Shown here piece by piece: positions 31,396 to 40,351 of a stretch of DNA of 45,153 nt; within the stretch, counting starts at the first letter, position 1, and every line of letters starts with the position of its first letter. The position numbers and the translations under genes are program-made. The notes beneath the pieces are model-generated. The model saw only the letters and a list, made by a program, of their open reading frames with translations, was not told where the DNA came from and did not search any database. The DNA is taken from the NCBI GenBank assembly GCA_021372435.1, contig JAJFUK010000156.1, forward strand, positions 1 to 45,153, read 5' to 3'. This DNA is from Actinomycetes bacterium (GTDB lineage Bacteria; Actinomycetota; Thermoleophilia; RBG-16-64-13).

Positions 31396-32694
31396 ATGAG
31401 AAGATCGGGTCTGTGCAAACTAATGCTGATCGCGACCGTCATGTCCCTTCTGATTGTGTCGCTGGCAGCGTGTGGAGGGGAGGAGACCACCACCACCGCA
31501 GCTCCCACTGTGACCACAGCGGCTCCAAGCACCGAAACGACGGCGGCTCCGAGCACCGAAACGACGGCCGGCAGCCCGGCCACGGCTGAACCGATCAAGA
31601 TTGGCGTGCTGCTCGATCTAACAGGATTCCTCGCCTGGACGGGCACGGACAATCAGAAGGGCATGGAGCTGTGTGTTGAGATGGCTGGCGGCCAGGTGGC
31701 CGGCCGTCCCATCCAGTTGGTGATCGAGGACGCCGCCACCGACGGTGCCGTGGCCATGGACAAGGCCAAGAAACTGGTCGAGACCGATAAGGTGTGCATA
31801 GTCTTGGGTCCAGTCAATGGCATGGGCGACCTAGCGATCACCGGTTACATGGAAGAGAAGGGACTGCCTCGCATCGAGCTGGCTCCCACCGAAGAGGTGG
31901 TCGCAGGGGGCGGCTACAAGTGGAACTTCATGCCCCATGGTTGCGGGATGATGTACGGGTTTGCGGTGGCGGACTACGCCTACAAAGACCTGGGGTACAG
32001 GTCGCTCGCCGGCTTGGGTGCCGATATGGATGCCGGTAAGACCTTCCTGGGCGGCTTCCTCACGGCCTTCAGGAACCTAGGCGGAACGGTACCCTACGAG
32101 ACCTACTACGCCCCCGGCACGACCGACTTCCTGCCGTTCTTCGCCAGTATGCCGAAGGTCGATGCCGTGGCCACCTGGTGGCCAGGCACAGACGGGCTCT
32201 CCGGGTTCCCGCAGTACCAGGAATCCGGCTTGAAGTATCCCATGATCCAACCCGAGGACGGTGGTCTCACGGCCGACCCGAAGGCCCTCAAAGACCTGCC
32301 CTCCGCCGCAGGTTGCGTGGCAGGTACGCTGTACACGTACCTGCTGAATACGCCGGGTAACGTCGACTTTGTCAAGGCCTATGAAGCCAAACAGGGCATG
32401 AAGCCGGGCGTCTTCGCGGGCTGCGGCTACGCGTCGATGCAGTACGTCCTGGCGGCCCTGGAGGCCGCAGGCGGTGACACCACACCGGCGGCGCTGCAGG
32501 CTGCTCTCAAGGGAGTCAGCGTCGACACCATCTGCGGCCCAGTCTCATTTCCGGTCCCGGAGAACAACATCGCTGCAGGCAGGATCGTCATAATGAAGGT
32601 CAGCGAGCAGCTGGAGCCCGAAACGATCAAGACCGTCAGAGTGCAGGAAGCACACGACGCGGCCGGCAAGCCGGTGCTCACAATCGTCAAGTAG
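31396..32694 (+). CDS. livK: LIV-type ABC transporter substrate-binding lipoprotein
   Basis: A 432-residue periplasmic-type binding protein (peripla_BP_6). The signal peptide LIATVMSLLIVSLAAC has a lipobox ending at Cys26, so it is lipid-anchored. A Thr/Ala/Pro-rich linker (about 28-65) containing an 8-residue repeat follows, a style common in Actinomycetota lipoproteins. The ligand domain starts at IKIGVLLDLTGFLAWTG and runs through GVLLD, VLGPVNG and a late VPENNIAAGRIVIMKV. The family binds branched amino acids, amides, urea or aromatic acids; the cargo here is not known. GGGAGAGGTGAG precedes the ATG. First gene of the operon behind the double operator. Confidence 0.93.
   Translation: MRRSGLCKLMLIATVMSLLIVSLAACGGEETTTTAAPTVTTAAPSTETTAAPSTETTAGSPATAEPIKIGVLLDLTGFLAWTGTDNQKGMELCVEMAGGQVAGRPIQLVIEDAATDGAVAMDKAKKLVETDKVCIVLGPVNGMGDLAITGYMEEKGLPRIELAPTEEVVAGGGYKWNFMPHGCGMMYGFAVADYAYKDLGYRSLAGLGADMDAGKTFLGGFLTAFRNLGGTVPYETYYAPGTTDFLPFFASMPKVDAVATWWPGTDGLSGFPQYQESGLKYPMIQPEDGGLTADPKALKDLPSAAGCVAGTLYTYLLNTPGNVDFVKAYEAKQGMKPGVFAGCGYASMQYVLAALEAAGGDTTPAALQAALKGVSVDTICGPVSFPVPENNIAAGRIVIMKVSEQLEPETIKTVRVQEAHDAAGKPVLTIVK
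31519..31566 (+). repeat. 24-bp tandem duplication in the lipoprotein linker
   Basis: Two copies of a 24-bp unit (31519-31542 and 31543-31566) differ at one base and encode AAPSTETT twice in the Thr/Ala/Pro linker. The insertion is in frame and only lengthens the flexible tether. Confidence 0.85.
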
Positions 32695-32805
32695 TTTGCT
32701 GAAGTCACCAGGGCAAGCAGAAGCAGCTAACGTTGTGACAAAACGGAGATAGCGTGCTACGGGTTATCAGCCGGAGTCGAGTCCGCCTCCTCGGAGGAGA
32801 GGCTC

Positions 32806-33747
32806 ATGACGAGACCCGTGGCACGCAGTCTTTCTCCCGGGGCTGGGTGCATCACATGGGCACGAGAACCTCCCGGAAGGCGTGAATCCCTGGTGAGCGC
32901 CGTCTATTCGATTCTGTCCGGCATCTCCTACGGGATGGTCCTCTTCTTACTGTCCGCAGGAGTCTCCATAGTATTCGGACTCATGAACATCATCAACCTG
33001 GCACACGGCATGCTGTTCATGCTGGCTGGGTACGCGGGTATCGAGATCATGAAAACCACCGGCAGCTTCTGGCTTGCCCTGGTGGTCGGCATCCTCGCCG
33101 CGGGTGTCGCGGGACTGGTCATAGAGCGGGGCTTTCTCCGTACGCTCTACGCCAAGCAGCTGTCTCAGATACTCGTCTGCTTCGGTTTCATCTATATCAT
33201 CACTAATTTGCACCTGTGGTTCTATGGACCCATACCGAAGGCCATGCCCATCCCCGAGGTACTGACCAACTCGGTCCCCGTCGGCCCGTACAACTTCAGC
33301 TACTACCGCATCATGATCATCGCAGTCGGGTTCCTCCTGTGCGGATTTCTCTACTGGGTCCAGGAGCGCACTCGAGTGGGAGCGATAGTACGCGCGGGTA
33401 TGGAGAAGCCCGAGATGGTGAATGCCATGGGCATCAACCTGATGGCAGTGAACATCGCGGCTTTCTTCGTGGCCTCCTGTCTGTCAGGTCTGGCGGGCGT
33501 TCTTGGCACCGGTGTCATCGGGGGGATCTCCTATTTCACGGGTGGGAACTACGTCTTTTTGGCAATCGCCGTCTGTATCATCGGCGGCGTGGGCTCGATC
33601 CAGGGAGCTCTGGCAGGAGCACTCATCATAGGCGTGTTCGAGTCTCTCGCCAAGACGTTCTACCCCCCACTGGCACTGTACATCATGTACCTACTCATGG
33701 CCCTCGTGATCATGTTCCGGCCCAGCGGATTGCTCGGTAGGAAATGA
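32806..33747 (+). CDS. livH: LIV-type ABC transporter permease LivH
   Basis: A 313-residue permease with about eight membrane segments: ISYGMVLFLLSAGVSIVFGLMNIINLAHG, the family's entry motif, then GVAGLVIERGFLRTLY, VGFLLCGFLYWV, the cytoplasmic EAA-like coupling region AGMEKPEMVNAMGIN, and GGVGSIQGALAGALIIGV. The ATG at 32806 has GGAGGAG 6 nt upstream and gives a 29-residue soluble N-terminal extension; GTG 32893 would give the usual length but has a poorly spaced ribosome site. It overlaps livM by ATGA. Confidence 0.9.
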   Translation: MTRPVARSLSPGAGCITWAREPPGRRESLVSAVYSILSGISYGMVLFLLSAGVSIVFGLMNIINLAHGMLFMLAGYAGIEIMKTTGSFWLALVVGILAAGVAGLVIERGFLRTLYAKQLSQILVCFGFIYIITNLHLWFYGPIPKAMPIPEVLTNSVPVGPYNFSYYRIMIIAVGFLLCGFLYWVQERTRVGAIVRAGMEKPEMVNAMGINLMAVNIAAFFVASCLSGLAGVLGTGVIGGISYFTGGNYVFLAIAVCIIGGVGSIQGALAGALIIGVFESLAKTFYPPLALYIMYLLMALVIMFRPSGLLGRK

Positions 33748-34913
33748 GCGCGAAGCGTCCTTCAGGGGTCTCCTCCCCGGCTCGCCGGGCGCTCCCCACG
33801 CGTCTCGGGAGCCGGGTGGCGTACTTCACTCCGGCAGCCATCATCCTCGTCTTCCTACTGACACTTCCTTTGTTCCTGCGTACTGACTATGTGAGTCTCT
33901 TCACGAAGATCATCATCTTCGCTCTCCTGGCGATGAGCCTCGACCTGGTGTTCGGGTACTCGGGTTTGTGGTGTTTTGGGCAGGCGGGTCTGTTCGGTGT
34001 TGCCGCGTACACCGTCGCCATTCTGGTCGTCAAGGTGGGAATCACCAGCTTCTGGATCGTGGCTCCTTGTGCTGTGGGGGTGGCGGTCATAACAGCCGCC
34101 CTCTTCGGCGTGCTCGGACTGCGCTCCAAAGAGATCTACTTCATGCTAATCACGTTCGCCTTTGGCCAACTGATCTACGTGGCCGTATACACCACGTCCA
34201 AGTACACGGGCGGGTCGAACGGCCTTACGGGCATCTCATACCCGGATCTGGGCTTTGCCGTTCACTTCAACGAAAGGAGCTACTACTACTTCACGCTGGT
34301 GGCGGTCGTGATCGCAGCCATCCTGCTCTATAAGATCATCAAGTCCCCGTTCGGGTATAGCCTTATGGGCATCCGGGACAACGAGATCAGGGCCAAGTCA
34401 CTCGGATATAACACGTGGGCCAGGCGGTTCATAGCCTTCATCTTGAGCGGGTTCTTCGCCGGCGTGGCCGGCGTCCTCTACGTGTACTACCGGAACAACA
34501 TCGCGCCCAGCGACGTGGGTCTGGATTACTCCGGTCTGGTAATCATGATGGTGATCATCGGCGGCGTAGGCACCCTGTGGGGGGGTGTGGTCGGCAGCGC
34601 GGCGATCCTGTTCCTGCAGTACTTCGTAAGCCTGTACACGACGCAACGGTGGCCGCTGATCCTGGGTTGTTTGTTCATCGCGGCCGTGTTCCTTGCCAAG
34701 GACGGGATCTATCCCCGCTTTACAAAGTGGTGGAAGCGGGTCTGCCGATATGAGACGAACGGAGGCAATGGAGGCGGTCAAGACATGCGCGGGAAACCTG
34801 GCGGGGATACCTACCAGAGGGTTGCCACTCTGTTTAGGGGGGCCAGCCGCAACGACGCCGGCAACGGGGAACGAGACGAAGCGACGTCGGAAGTCACGTC
34901 TTCGGACGGTTAG
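33744..34913 (+). CDS. livM: LIV-type ABC transporter permease LivM
   Basis: A 389-residue permease with LALLAMSLDLVFGYSGLWCFGQAGLFGVAAYT as entry motif (shown in part by FGYSGLWCFGQA), GLRSKEIYFMLITFAFGQ, the coupling loop GIRDNEIRAKSLGYNT, and GGVGTLWGGVVGSAAI. A hydrophilic C-terminal tail of about 55 residues (from CRYETNGGNGGG) is longer than usual and low in complexity. It pairs with LivH as the membrane core. The start overlaps livH by ATGA. Confidence 0.92.
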   Translation: MSAKRPSGVSSPARRALPTRLGSRVAYFTPAAIILVFLLTLPLFLRTDYVSLFTKIIIFALLAMSLDLVFGYSGLWCFGQAGLFGVAAYTVAILVVKVGITSFWIVAPCAVGVAVITAALFGVLGLRSKEIYFMLITFAFGQLIYVAVYTTSKYTGGSNGLTGISYPDLGFAVHFNERSYYYFTLVAVVIAAILLYKIIKSPFGYSLMGIRDNEIRAKSLGYNTWARRFIAFILSGFFAGVAGVLYVYYRNNIAPSDVGLDYSGLVIMMVIIGGVGTLWGGVVGSAAILFLQYFVSLYTTQRWPLILGCLFIAAVFLAKDGIYPRFTKWWKRVCRYETNGGNGGGQDMRGKPGGDTYQRVATLFRGASRNDAGNGERDEATSEVTSSDG

Positions 34914-34921
34914 GGATTCCG

Positions 34922-35680
34922 ATGGCCGAGATGCTCAGAATCGACAATGTGACCCAGGCCTATGGCGGTCTCACCGTGCTCCACGGGATCAGTTTCACGG
35001 TTGCGGTCGGAGAGAAGGTGGGTCTAATCGGGCCCAACGGGGCCGGCAAGACCACAGCGCTGAACGTGATATCGGGTCTTCTCCCCTCCGTATCCGGCCG
35101 CGTCTGCCTTGCCGGCCAGGACATTACCAAGCTCCCGGTGCATCGCAGGATCGCGCTGGGGATGGGCCGTAGCTTCCAAATCACTAGCCTCTTCCCTGAG
35201 CTGAGCATCCTGCACAATGTTCTCCTGGCCCTGCTCGGGGTCCAAAAGTCGAGCTACCACATGCTGCGCAGCATCACCTCCTTCAAGCCGGTGAACGCCG
35301 CGGCGAAAGAGCTGCTCGACTCGATCGACCTGTGGCAGGCGCGCGACTGTCTTCCCTCAGAGATCTCCTATGGACAGCAGCGACGCCTCGAGCTCACGCT
35401 GGCGCTTGCCTCCCGGCCCAAAGTCCTCCTACTGGACGAACCGAGCGCCGGCCTCTCGACCGAAGAGTCCGCCGGCCTCGGCAAGATGCTGCGGTTGCCG
35501 ACCTACGAGAATGTGGCCATTCTCCTTGTAGCCCATGACATGGATCTTGTCTTCGGGGTGGCGGATCGCATCCTGGTGCTCTATTACGGAACGATTTTCG
35601 CGGAGGGCACCGCCGAGCAGATCCAGAGAAACGACAAGGTGAGGGAGATTTACTTCGGCTCGGAGGCGTACCGTGCTTGA
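34922..35680 (+). CDS. livG: LIV-type ABC transporter ATPase LivG
   Basis: A 252-residue ABC ATPase with Walker A GPNGAGKTT (about 37-45), the Q-loop GRSFQITSLFPELS, a signature EISYGQQRRLELTLAL (YGQQR in place of SGGQ), Walker B VLLLDEPSAGL and switch His VAHDMDLVF, ending with the GTAEQIQRNDKVREIYFG tail of LivG. It powers transport with LivF. The distance from livM is 8 nt and the 3' end overlaps livF by 8 nt. Confidence 0.94.
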   Translation: MAEMLRIDNVTQAYGGLTVLHGISFTVAVGEKVGLIGPNGAGKTTALNVISGLLPSVSGRVCLAGQDITKLPVHRRIALGMGRSFQITSLFPELSILHNVLLALLGVQKSSYHMLRSITSFKPVNAAAKELLDSIDLWQARDCLPSEISYGQQRRLELTLALASRPKVLLLDEPSAGLSTEESAGLGKMLRLPTYENVAILLVAHDMDLVFGVADRILVLYYGTIFAEGTAEQIQRNDKVREIYFGSEAYRA

Positions 35681-36383
35681 GCTCGCGGGCGTCGATACGT
35701 ACTACGGCCAGACTCAGATCTTGAGGAAGGTCTCGTTGAGCGTGGAAGAGGGCAAGATAGTCACCTTGCTTGGACGCAACGGCATGGGCAAGACCACCAC
35801 TGTGCGCTCGATCATGGGGCTGACACCTGCCCGAGCCGGCTCCATCACCTTTGAGGGCCAAGACATCACTCGTCAGAAGCACTTCCGCATCGCCCGCCTG
35901 GGGCTGGCTCTTGTGCCGCAAGGCCGCCAAATCTTCGCCTCGCTCAGCGTGAGAGAGAACCTCACTATGGGCATGCGGGGGAAGGGGTTCTCCCTGGAAG
36001 ACATCTACGAGTACTTCCCGATCCTGCGAGAACGGGCGAAGCACAGAGGCAACCAGCTCAGTGGGGGTGAGCAACAGATGCTGGCTATAGCTCGTGCCCT
36101 GCTTGCTAATCCGAAGCTGATTCTGTTGGACGAGCCCTCCGAAGGCCTCGCTCCCCGAATCGTGGAAGAGGTGGGCCGAATCGTTCTGAGGCTCAAGGAG
36201 ATGGGATTGTCGGTTCTAGTCGTGGAGCAGAACGTCTCACTGGCTTTGGGTGTCAGCGACTACGCCTACGTCATGCACCGAGGGGAGATCGTCTACCGGG
36301 GAGCGACCGCGGAGTTAGCAAGGAACGACGCAGTCCAAGCCGAGTACATCGGGGTCTCCAGATTGGGGCGAGGCGAGGACTGA
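35673..36383 (+). CDS. livF: LIV-type ABC transporter ATPase LivF
   Basis: A 236-residue ABC ATPase with Walker A GRNGMGKTT, the LivF-specific VPQGRQIFASLSVRENL Q-loop, signature LSGGEQQMLAIARAL, Walker B LILLDEPSEGLAP and VVEQNVSLAL with the LivF Gln-Asn in place of the switch His. The GTG start lies inside the end of livG. It completes the five-gene importer, and the catabolic genes follow directly, 25 nt downstream. Confidence 0.95.
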   Translation: MLELAGVDTYYGQTQILRKVSLSVEEGKIVTLLGRNGMGKTTTVRSIMGLTPARAGSITFEGQDITRQKHFRIARLGLALVPQGRQIFASLSVRENLTMGMRGKGFSLEDIYEYFPILRERAKHRGNQLSGGEQQMLAIARALLANPKLILLDEPSEGLAPRIVEEVGRIVLRLKEMGLSVLVVEQNVSLALGVSDYAYVMHRGEIVYRGATAELARNDAVQAEYIGVSRLGRGED

Positions 36384-36408
36384 CCCTGTGGAAAGGAGAA
36401 GAGGCCAA

Positions 36409-37398
36409 ATGCACCAGATCGACTTTTCCAAGTACAAAGACGTGCCTCCCTACATGTTCATCCCCTTCGCGGAAAACACCATCATGGACATGTCCTATCA
36501 CGAGAGATGGGACATACCGGACAAGATCGGCATCACTGTGGCCCCCGTGGGCGCCTTCGTGAAGCGCGACCAGAACCCCTACCAGCCCTACACCCCTGAG
36601 GAGATCATCAAGGAATGCATCGAATCGGTCGAGGCGGGCGCCTGTGGAGTGCATATCCATGTGCGCGACCAGGAGGGCAACCCATCCTCCGACCGCACGA
36701 TGACGCTCCAGGTGGTCAACGCTCTCAGGGAGCGTTTCGGCGACACCATCTATATCGAGGGCGAGGTCAACACGGGTCCCGACTTCGAGACGATGATGCA
36801 GCCGCTCGTCGAGGACTACCTGGAGAATGCGGCGGTCAATTGCATGGCCGACTTCATCGGCGATGCCCTCTTCTGTCTGCCGCCTCAGAGCTGCCGGGCC
36901 ACCGCCGAGGTGATCCAGGCCTGCGGCAAGAAGGTGACTCTGGCCATATACAACGCAGGCGATATTGACAACACCTACCGGTGGATCATCAAACCGGGCA
37001 TCGTCAAGTCTCCGTTCTGCTGGGGAGTGTGCATCGGAACGCCGGGCGGCGCGCCCATGTATGACCCACTGGGCATGGCCGAGACACTGGTGGGCATCAT
37101 CCGGCGCATCAGAGACGTGGACCCCTCTGACAAGCCGTTCATCACCGTGTGCCAGGCCGGTAGGGCCTCCTCGTATCTCTCGACTCTAGCCATCCTGCTC
37201 GGCTGCAACGTGCGGGTGGGCAAAGAGGACGCCATCCACGTCGTGCCGCACAAGGAAGACAAGATCGTCTCCTGCAAAGAGGCCGTGGAGCAGCACGTGG
37301 CTCTGGCCCGGCTGCTCGGCCGGGAGCCCATGACTGCGGCTGAATACCGGGTGGCGAACGCCATGGCTCCCTACGAGTACAAAGGCGTCTACTCATGA
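36409..37398 (+). CDS. Beta-keto acid cleavage enzyme (BKACE, DUF849)
   Basis: A 329-residue TIM-barrel enzyme of the BKACE family, which cleaves a beta-keto acid with acetyl-CoA to give acetoacetate and a new acyl-CoA. The founding member acts on 3-keto-5-aminohexanoate. Visible are ITVAPVGAF, the Zn-binding HIHVRD, IEGEVNTGPD, WGVCIGTPGGAPM and VCQAGRASSYLSTLAILLGCNVRVGKED reduced to its key parts (CQAGR, LGCNVRVGKED). The ATG at 36409 follows AAAGGAG; an in-frame GTG at 36388 is upstream of the ribosome site. The adjacent SDR probably makes its keto substrate by oxidising a beta-hydroxy acid (inference). Confidence 0.9.
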   Translation: MHQIDFSKYKDVPPYMFIPFAENTIMDMSYHERWDIPDKIGITVAPVGAFVKRDQNPYQPYTPEEIIKECIESVEAGACGVHIHVRDQEGNPSSDRTMTLQVVNALRERFGDTIYIEGEVNTGPDFETMMQPLVEDYLENAAVNCMADFIGDALFCLPPQSCRATAEVIQACGKKVTLAIYNAGDIDNTYRWIIKPGIVKSPFCWGVCIGTPGGAPMYDPLGMAETLVGIIRRIRDVDPSDKPFITVCQAGRASSYLSTLAILLGCNVRVGKEDAIHVVPHKEDKIVSCKEAVEQHVALARLLGREPMTAAEYRVANAMAPYEYKGVYS

Positions 37399-38159
37399 AC
37401 CGGGTCAAAGACAAGGTAGCCATCGTCACCGGCGCAGCCAGCGGCATGGGTGAGGCTTCGGCCCGGCTGCTGGCCCAAGAGGGAGCCAAGGTCGTCATTT
37501 CCGACATCAACGAGGTGGACGGCCACAGGATCGCCAGAGAAATCGTCGAGCAGGGAGGCACTTCTGTCTTCATGAAACATGACGTGGCCAGCGAATCTGA
37601 CTGGCAGCGCGTGATGGCCGCCACCGTCGAACAGTTCGGCCGAGTGGACGTGCTCGTGAACAACGCTGGTGTCACCGTCAACAAGGATATCGAGGAGACC
37701 ACACTGGAAGAGTGGCGCTGGGTGATGAGCGTGAACCTGGACGGCGTGTTCCTCGGGGTGAAGTACGCGATCGGCGCCATGAAGCGGACCGGCGGTGGTT
37801 CGATTATCAACATCTCGTCGGCTGGAGGGATCGTGGGCCAACTGTGGGCCGCGGCATACAACGCGAGCAAGGGCGGGGTGAGGTTGCTCACGAAAGCCGC
37901 TGCCCTGGAGTGCTCGAAGGCGGGACGGGATTACGACATCCGGGTCAACTCCATCCATCCGGGGTGTGTCCACACCGGACTCTTAGAGCCGTTGCTGAAG
38001 AAGAAAGAAATGGCGGACATCATCAACAGCCTCCACCCAGTGGGGCATCTAGGAGAGCCAGAGGACATAGCCTACGCAGTCCTGTACTTGGCCTCGGATG
38101 AGTCCAAATTCGCCACGGGATCCGAACTCGTGGTCGACGGAGGGTACACCGCTCAATAG
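37395..38159 (+). CDS. Short-chain dehydrogenase/reductase
   Basis: A 254-residue classical SDR with TGAASGMG (cofactor motif), DINEVDG with Asp after the second strand favouring NAD over NADP, NNAGVT, the catalytic Ser in NISSAGG, YNASK as the Tyr-x3-Lys pair, and the IHPGCVHTGL and DGGYTAQ ends. ATGA overlap with the BKACE gene suggests sequential steps: oxidation of a hydroxy acid, then cleavage of the keto acid. The substrate is unknown. Confidence 0.92.
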   Translation: MNRVKDKVAIVTGAASGMGEASARLLAQEGAKVVISDINEVDGHRIAREIVEQGGTSVFMKHDVASESDWQRVMAATVEQFGRVDVLVNNAGVTVNKDIEETTLEEWRWVMSVNLDGVFLGVKYAIGAMKRTGGGSIINISSAGGIVGQLWAAAYNASKGGVRLLTKAAALECSKAGRDYDIRVNSIHPGCVHTGLLEPLLKKKEMADIINSLHPVGHLGEPEDIAYAVLYLASDESKFATGSELVVDGGYTAQ

Positions 38160-38208
38160 AGGCAGACCGTCCGCTGGCCGGATGCCGGCTAGTAAGAGGG
38201 AGAACGGC

Positions 38209-39219
38209 ATGAAGAAGCTGATCAACGATCCCTACGAGGTTGTCGACGATACTCTTGCCGGCATACTGAAGGCATATCCGTTCCACCTACGGCTATGTCG
38301 GGAGAGCCGGCGCGCCCTGGTGCGGGCGGACGCGCCAATCAAGGGCAAGGTCGGCATCTGCACGGGGGGTGGATCGGGCCATATACCCCTTTTTCTCGGC
38401 TATGTCGGCCCGGGTCTGCTCGATGGGGTCAGTGTCGGGAATGTGTTTTCTTCGCCCAGTGCGGAGGACATGCTGGCTGCCACCAAGGAGGTCGACGGTG
38501 GTGCCGGCGTGCTCTACCTTTATGGGAACTACCAGGGCGACATCATGAACTTCGACATGGCCGCGGAGATGGCGGAGGTCGAAGGCATCCGTGTGCAGAC
38601 CTGCATTGCTAGGGACGACGTAGCTTCGGCTCCACGCCTGGAGATGCAGCATCGCCGCGGGGTAGCCGGAATCTTCTTCTCCTACAAGATCGCTGGAGCC
38701 AAGGCCGACACCAAGGCCGACCTCGACGAGGTCAAGGCGATAACCGAACGGGCCATCGTGAATACTTGCACCATGGGTTTCTCCCTTACTCCGTGCATCA
38801 TTCCCGCCGTAGGGAAGCCCACGTTCACCATCAGTGACGATGAGATGGAACTCGGCATGGGGATCCATGGGGAGCCCGGGATCGAACGCACCAAGATCAA
38901 GACGGCCGATGAAGTCGCCACCATCGCGACCCAGAGGATCATCGCCGACCTGCCTTTCAAGTCCGGCGACAAGGTGGCGGTGCTCATGAACGGTCTTGGC
39001 GCCACCCCGCCCGAAGAGCTTTTCATCCTCTTCAGCAAGGCCCACGATGTCTTGCGGGACCACAGCATTGAAATCCATCGCGCTTTCGTCGGCGAGTACG
39101 CCACTTCCATGGAGATGGCGGGGGCTTCTATCTCGCTCTTCAAGCTTGATGAAGAGCTCATAGAGTTGCTCGATGCTGCGGCGTTTTCCCCCTTCTTGCT
39201 GCAGTGGAGCAGAAGATGA
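38209..39219 (+). CDS. dhaK: Dihydroxyacetone kinase subunit DhaK
   Basis: A 336-residue DhaK fold: KLINDPYEVVDDTLAGILKAYP, GGGSGHIPLFLGYVGPGLLDGV, GNYQGDIMNFDMAAEMAE, and the substrate-binding His in MGIHGEPGIER, which forms a hemiaminal with the ketone of the substrate. With DhaL it phosphorylates dihydroxyacetone or a related ketose such as erythrulose. GAGGGAGAA precedes ATG 38209; a longer in-frame start overlaps the SDR gene and is rejected. No DhaM/PTS subunit is present, so the pair is probably ATP-dependent. Confidence 0.92.
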   Translation: MKKLINDPYEVVDDTLAGILKAYPFHLRLCRESRRALVRADAPIKGKVGICTGGGSGHIPLFLGYVGPGLLDGVSVGNVFSSPSAEDMLAATKEVDGGAGVLYLYGNYQGDIMNFDMAAEMAEVEGIRVQTCIARDDVASAPRLEMQHRRGVAGIFFSYKIAGAKADTKADLDEVKAITERAIVNTCTMGFSLTPCIIPAVGKPTFTISDDEMELGMGIHGEPGIERTKIKTADEVATIATQRIIADLPFKSGDKVAVLMNGLGATPPEELFILFSKAHDVLRDHSIEIHRAFVGEYATSMEMAGASISLFKLDEELIELLDAAAFSPFLLQWSRR

Positions 39220-39905
39220 ACCCTGTGGCGCTTGACGGCGATGCTGTACGCGGGCTGCTACGGAAAGTAGCGGCCGGTCTTGTCCAACATCGCGAGGAGA
39301 TAGGGGGTTTGGACGCCAAAGTCGGTGACGGCGACCTGGGCATAACGGTCGAGCTGATGGCGAAGGCCCTATTCAGGTTTGCCGAGTCCACGGAAGAGGC
39401 CGATCTTGGTCGGCTGCTCGCGCAGTGCGGCATGGCGGTCAATCGGGCGAATCCCTCTACGTTTGCGACCGTCATGGCATCGGGGCTTCTAGGTGGCGGA
39501 AGAGCTGTGATGGGTAAGACTTCCGCAGCGATCGACGACTGGGTCGCCATCGGTGAGGCAGCGATCGAGGGCATCAAGAACAGGGGCAAAGCTTCCGTTG
39601 GCGATAAGACCCTGCTGGATGCTCTTGTACCGGCTGTGACGGCGCTGAAAGCCGAGCGGGTCAAGGGCAGCAATGAGCGGACGGCGATGTGGGCAGCGGT
39701 GCAGGCCTGCGAGGACGGGATGAAAGCTACCGTTGGCATGGTTGCCAAGTTCGGCAAGGCCAGGGTGTTTCAGGAGAGAAGCATGGGCGTTCAGGACGGC
39801 GGCGCAACGGCCGTGTACTACATGGTGCAAGCGGCCGCCGAGTACATCGATAGTACATCGATGAGTTGTGAGGGCGCATGCACGACCCGGCCATTGTGGT
39901 GGTAG
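39216..39905 (+). CDS. dhaL: Dihydroxyacetone kinase subunit DhaL, C-terminus altered by an 11-bp duplication
   Basis: A 229-residue DhaL with the ADP/Mg site DAKVGDGDLGI, the NRANPSTFATVMASGLLGGGRA region (short form STFATVMASG), GDKTLLDAL and RSMGVQDGGATAVYYMV. ATG 39216 overlaps the dhaK stop; GGAGCAGAAG precedes it. Near the 3' end an 11-bp direct duplication shifts the frame: without it the protein would end EYIDEL and stop at 39869-39871, whereas now it reads on for about 15 unrelated residues (STSMSCEGACTTRPLWW). Function is probably kept because the change lies after the conserved core. Confidence 0.9.
   Translation: MNPVALDGDAVRGLLRKVAAGLVQHREEIGGLDAKVGDGDLGITVELMAKALFRFAESTEEADLGRLLAQCGMAVNRANPSTFATVMASGLLGGGRAVMGKTSAAIDDWVAIGEAAIEGIKNRGKASVGDKTLLDALVPAVTALKAERVKGSNERTAMWAAVQACEDGMKATVGMVAKFGKARVFQERSMGVQDGGATAVYYMVQAAAEYIDSTSMSCEGACTTRPLWW
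39841..39862 (+). repeat. 11-bp perfect tandem duplication at the dhaL 3' end
   Basis: AGTACATCGAT occurs at 39841-39851 and again at 39852-39862 with no gap. Eleven bases is not a multiple of three, so the duplication moves dhaL out of its presumed ancestral frame just before a TGA. Confidence 0.9.
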
Positions 39906-39971
39906 TGGCCAACTACTCGGCGACCGGACTTGAAGGTCAGCCCGGCCTTGCTGGAAACGGAGGTGGGATCG

Positions 39972-40340
39972 ATGCTCATCAGTTGGACTACACGAGAATC
40001 GGCTGAAGTGTTTCAGTTGCCCGGCCGCGACTGGCTGCTCTGTATGGGGCCGGGCATCGGCGACGTGCAGAACCTCACGGTGGGGCTCTCCATATTCCCG
40101 CCTGGGTCGGCGCCGCCCGGGCACGTTCATGATGCTGAAGAGGAAGTCATCTACGTAGTAAGCGGACACGGGGAGCTGCGCACGTCAGAAGGTTCCGTGC
40201 CGCTGGAACCAGGAACCTGCGTCTACGTACCCAGTGGTCTGCGCCACGCTACCGCCTCCTACGGCCCAGAGTCGTTGGAGCTGGTCACGGCCTTTTCGCC
40301 GCCTGTGGTCCCCGGCTCTTATGAGGCAACGCAGCAATAG
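39972..40340 (+). CDS. Small cupin-domain protein
   Basis: A 122-residue single-domain cupin. Motif 1 is PGSAPPGHVHDAEEEVIYVVSG (key residues H-x-H ... E) and motif 2 is PLEPGTCVYVPSGLRHAT with the late His, so a metal site is likely. Such proteins serve as sugar or keto-acid isomerases, epimerases or sensors; the function is undefined here. ATG 39972 has GGAGGTGG 5-7 nt upstream; a TTG at 39930 is an in-frame alternative without a ribosome site. The split transketolase genes follow 11 nt downstream. Confidence 0.8.
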   Translation: MLISWTTRESAEVFQLPGRDWLLCMGPGIGDVQNLTVGLSIFPPGSAPPGHVHDAEEEVIYVVSGHGELRTSEGSVPLEPGTCVYVPSGLRHATASYGPESLELVTAFSPPVVPGSYEATQQ

Positions 40341-40351
40341 GTGGCGAACAA

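Noticed and set aside
31519-31566. Tandem repeats as a CRISPR or regulatory array
   Set aside because: Two in-frame coding copies without spacers; simply a linker duplication. No CRISPR array was seen in the window.
39878-40006. 42-codon frame (MHDPAIVVVVANYS...) between dhaL and the cupin
   Set aside because: It has a weak GAGGG site, but no recognisable family, a 3' end overlapping the cupin start, and a glycine-rich low-information tail.
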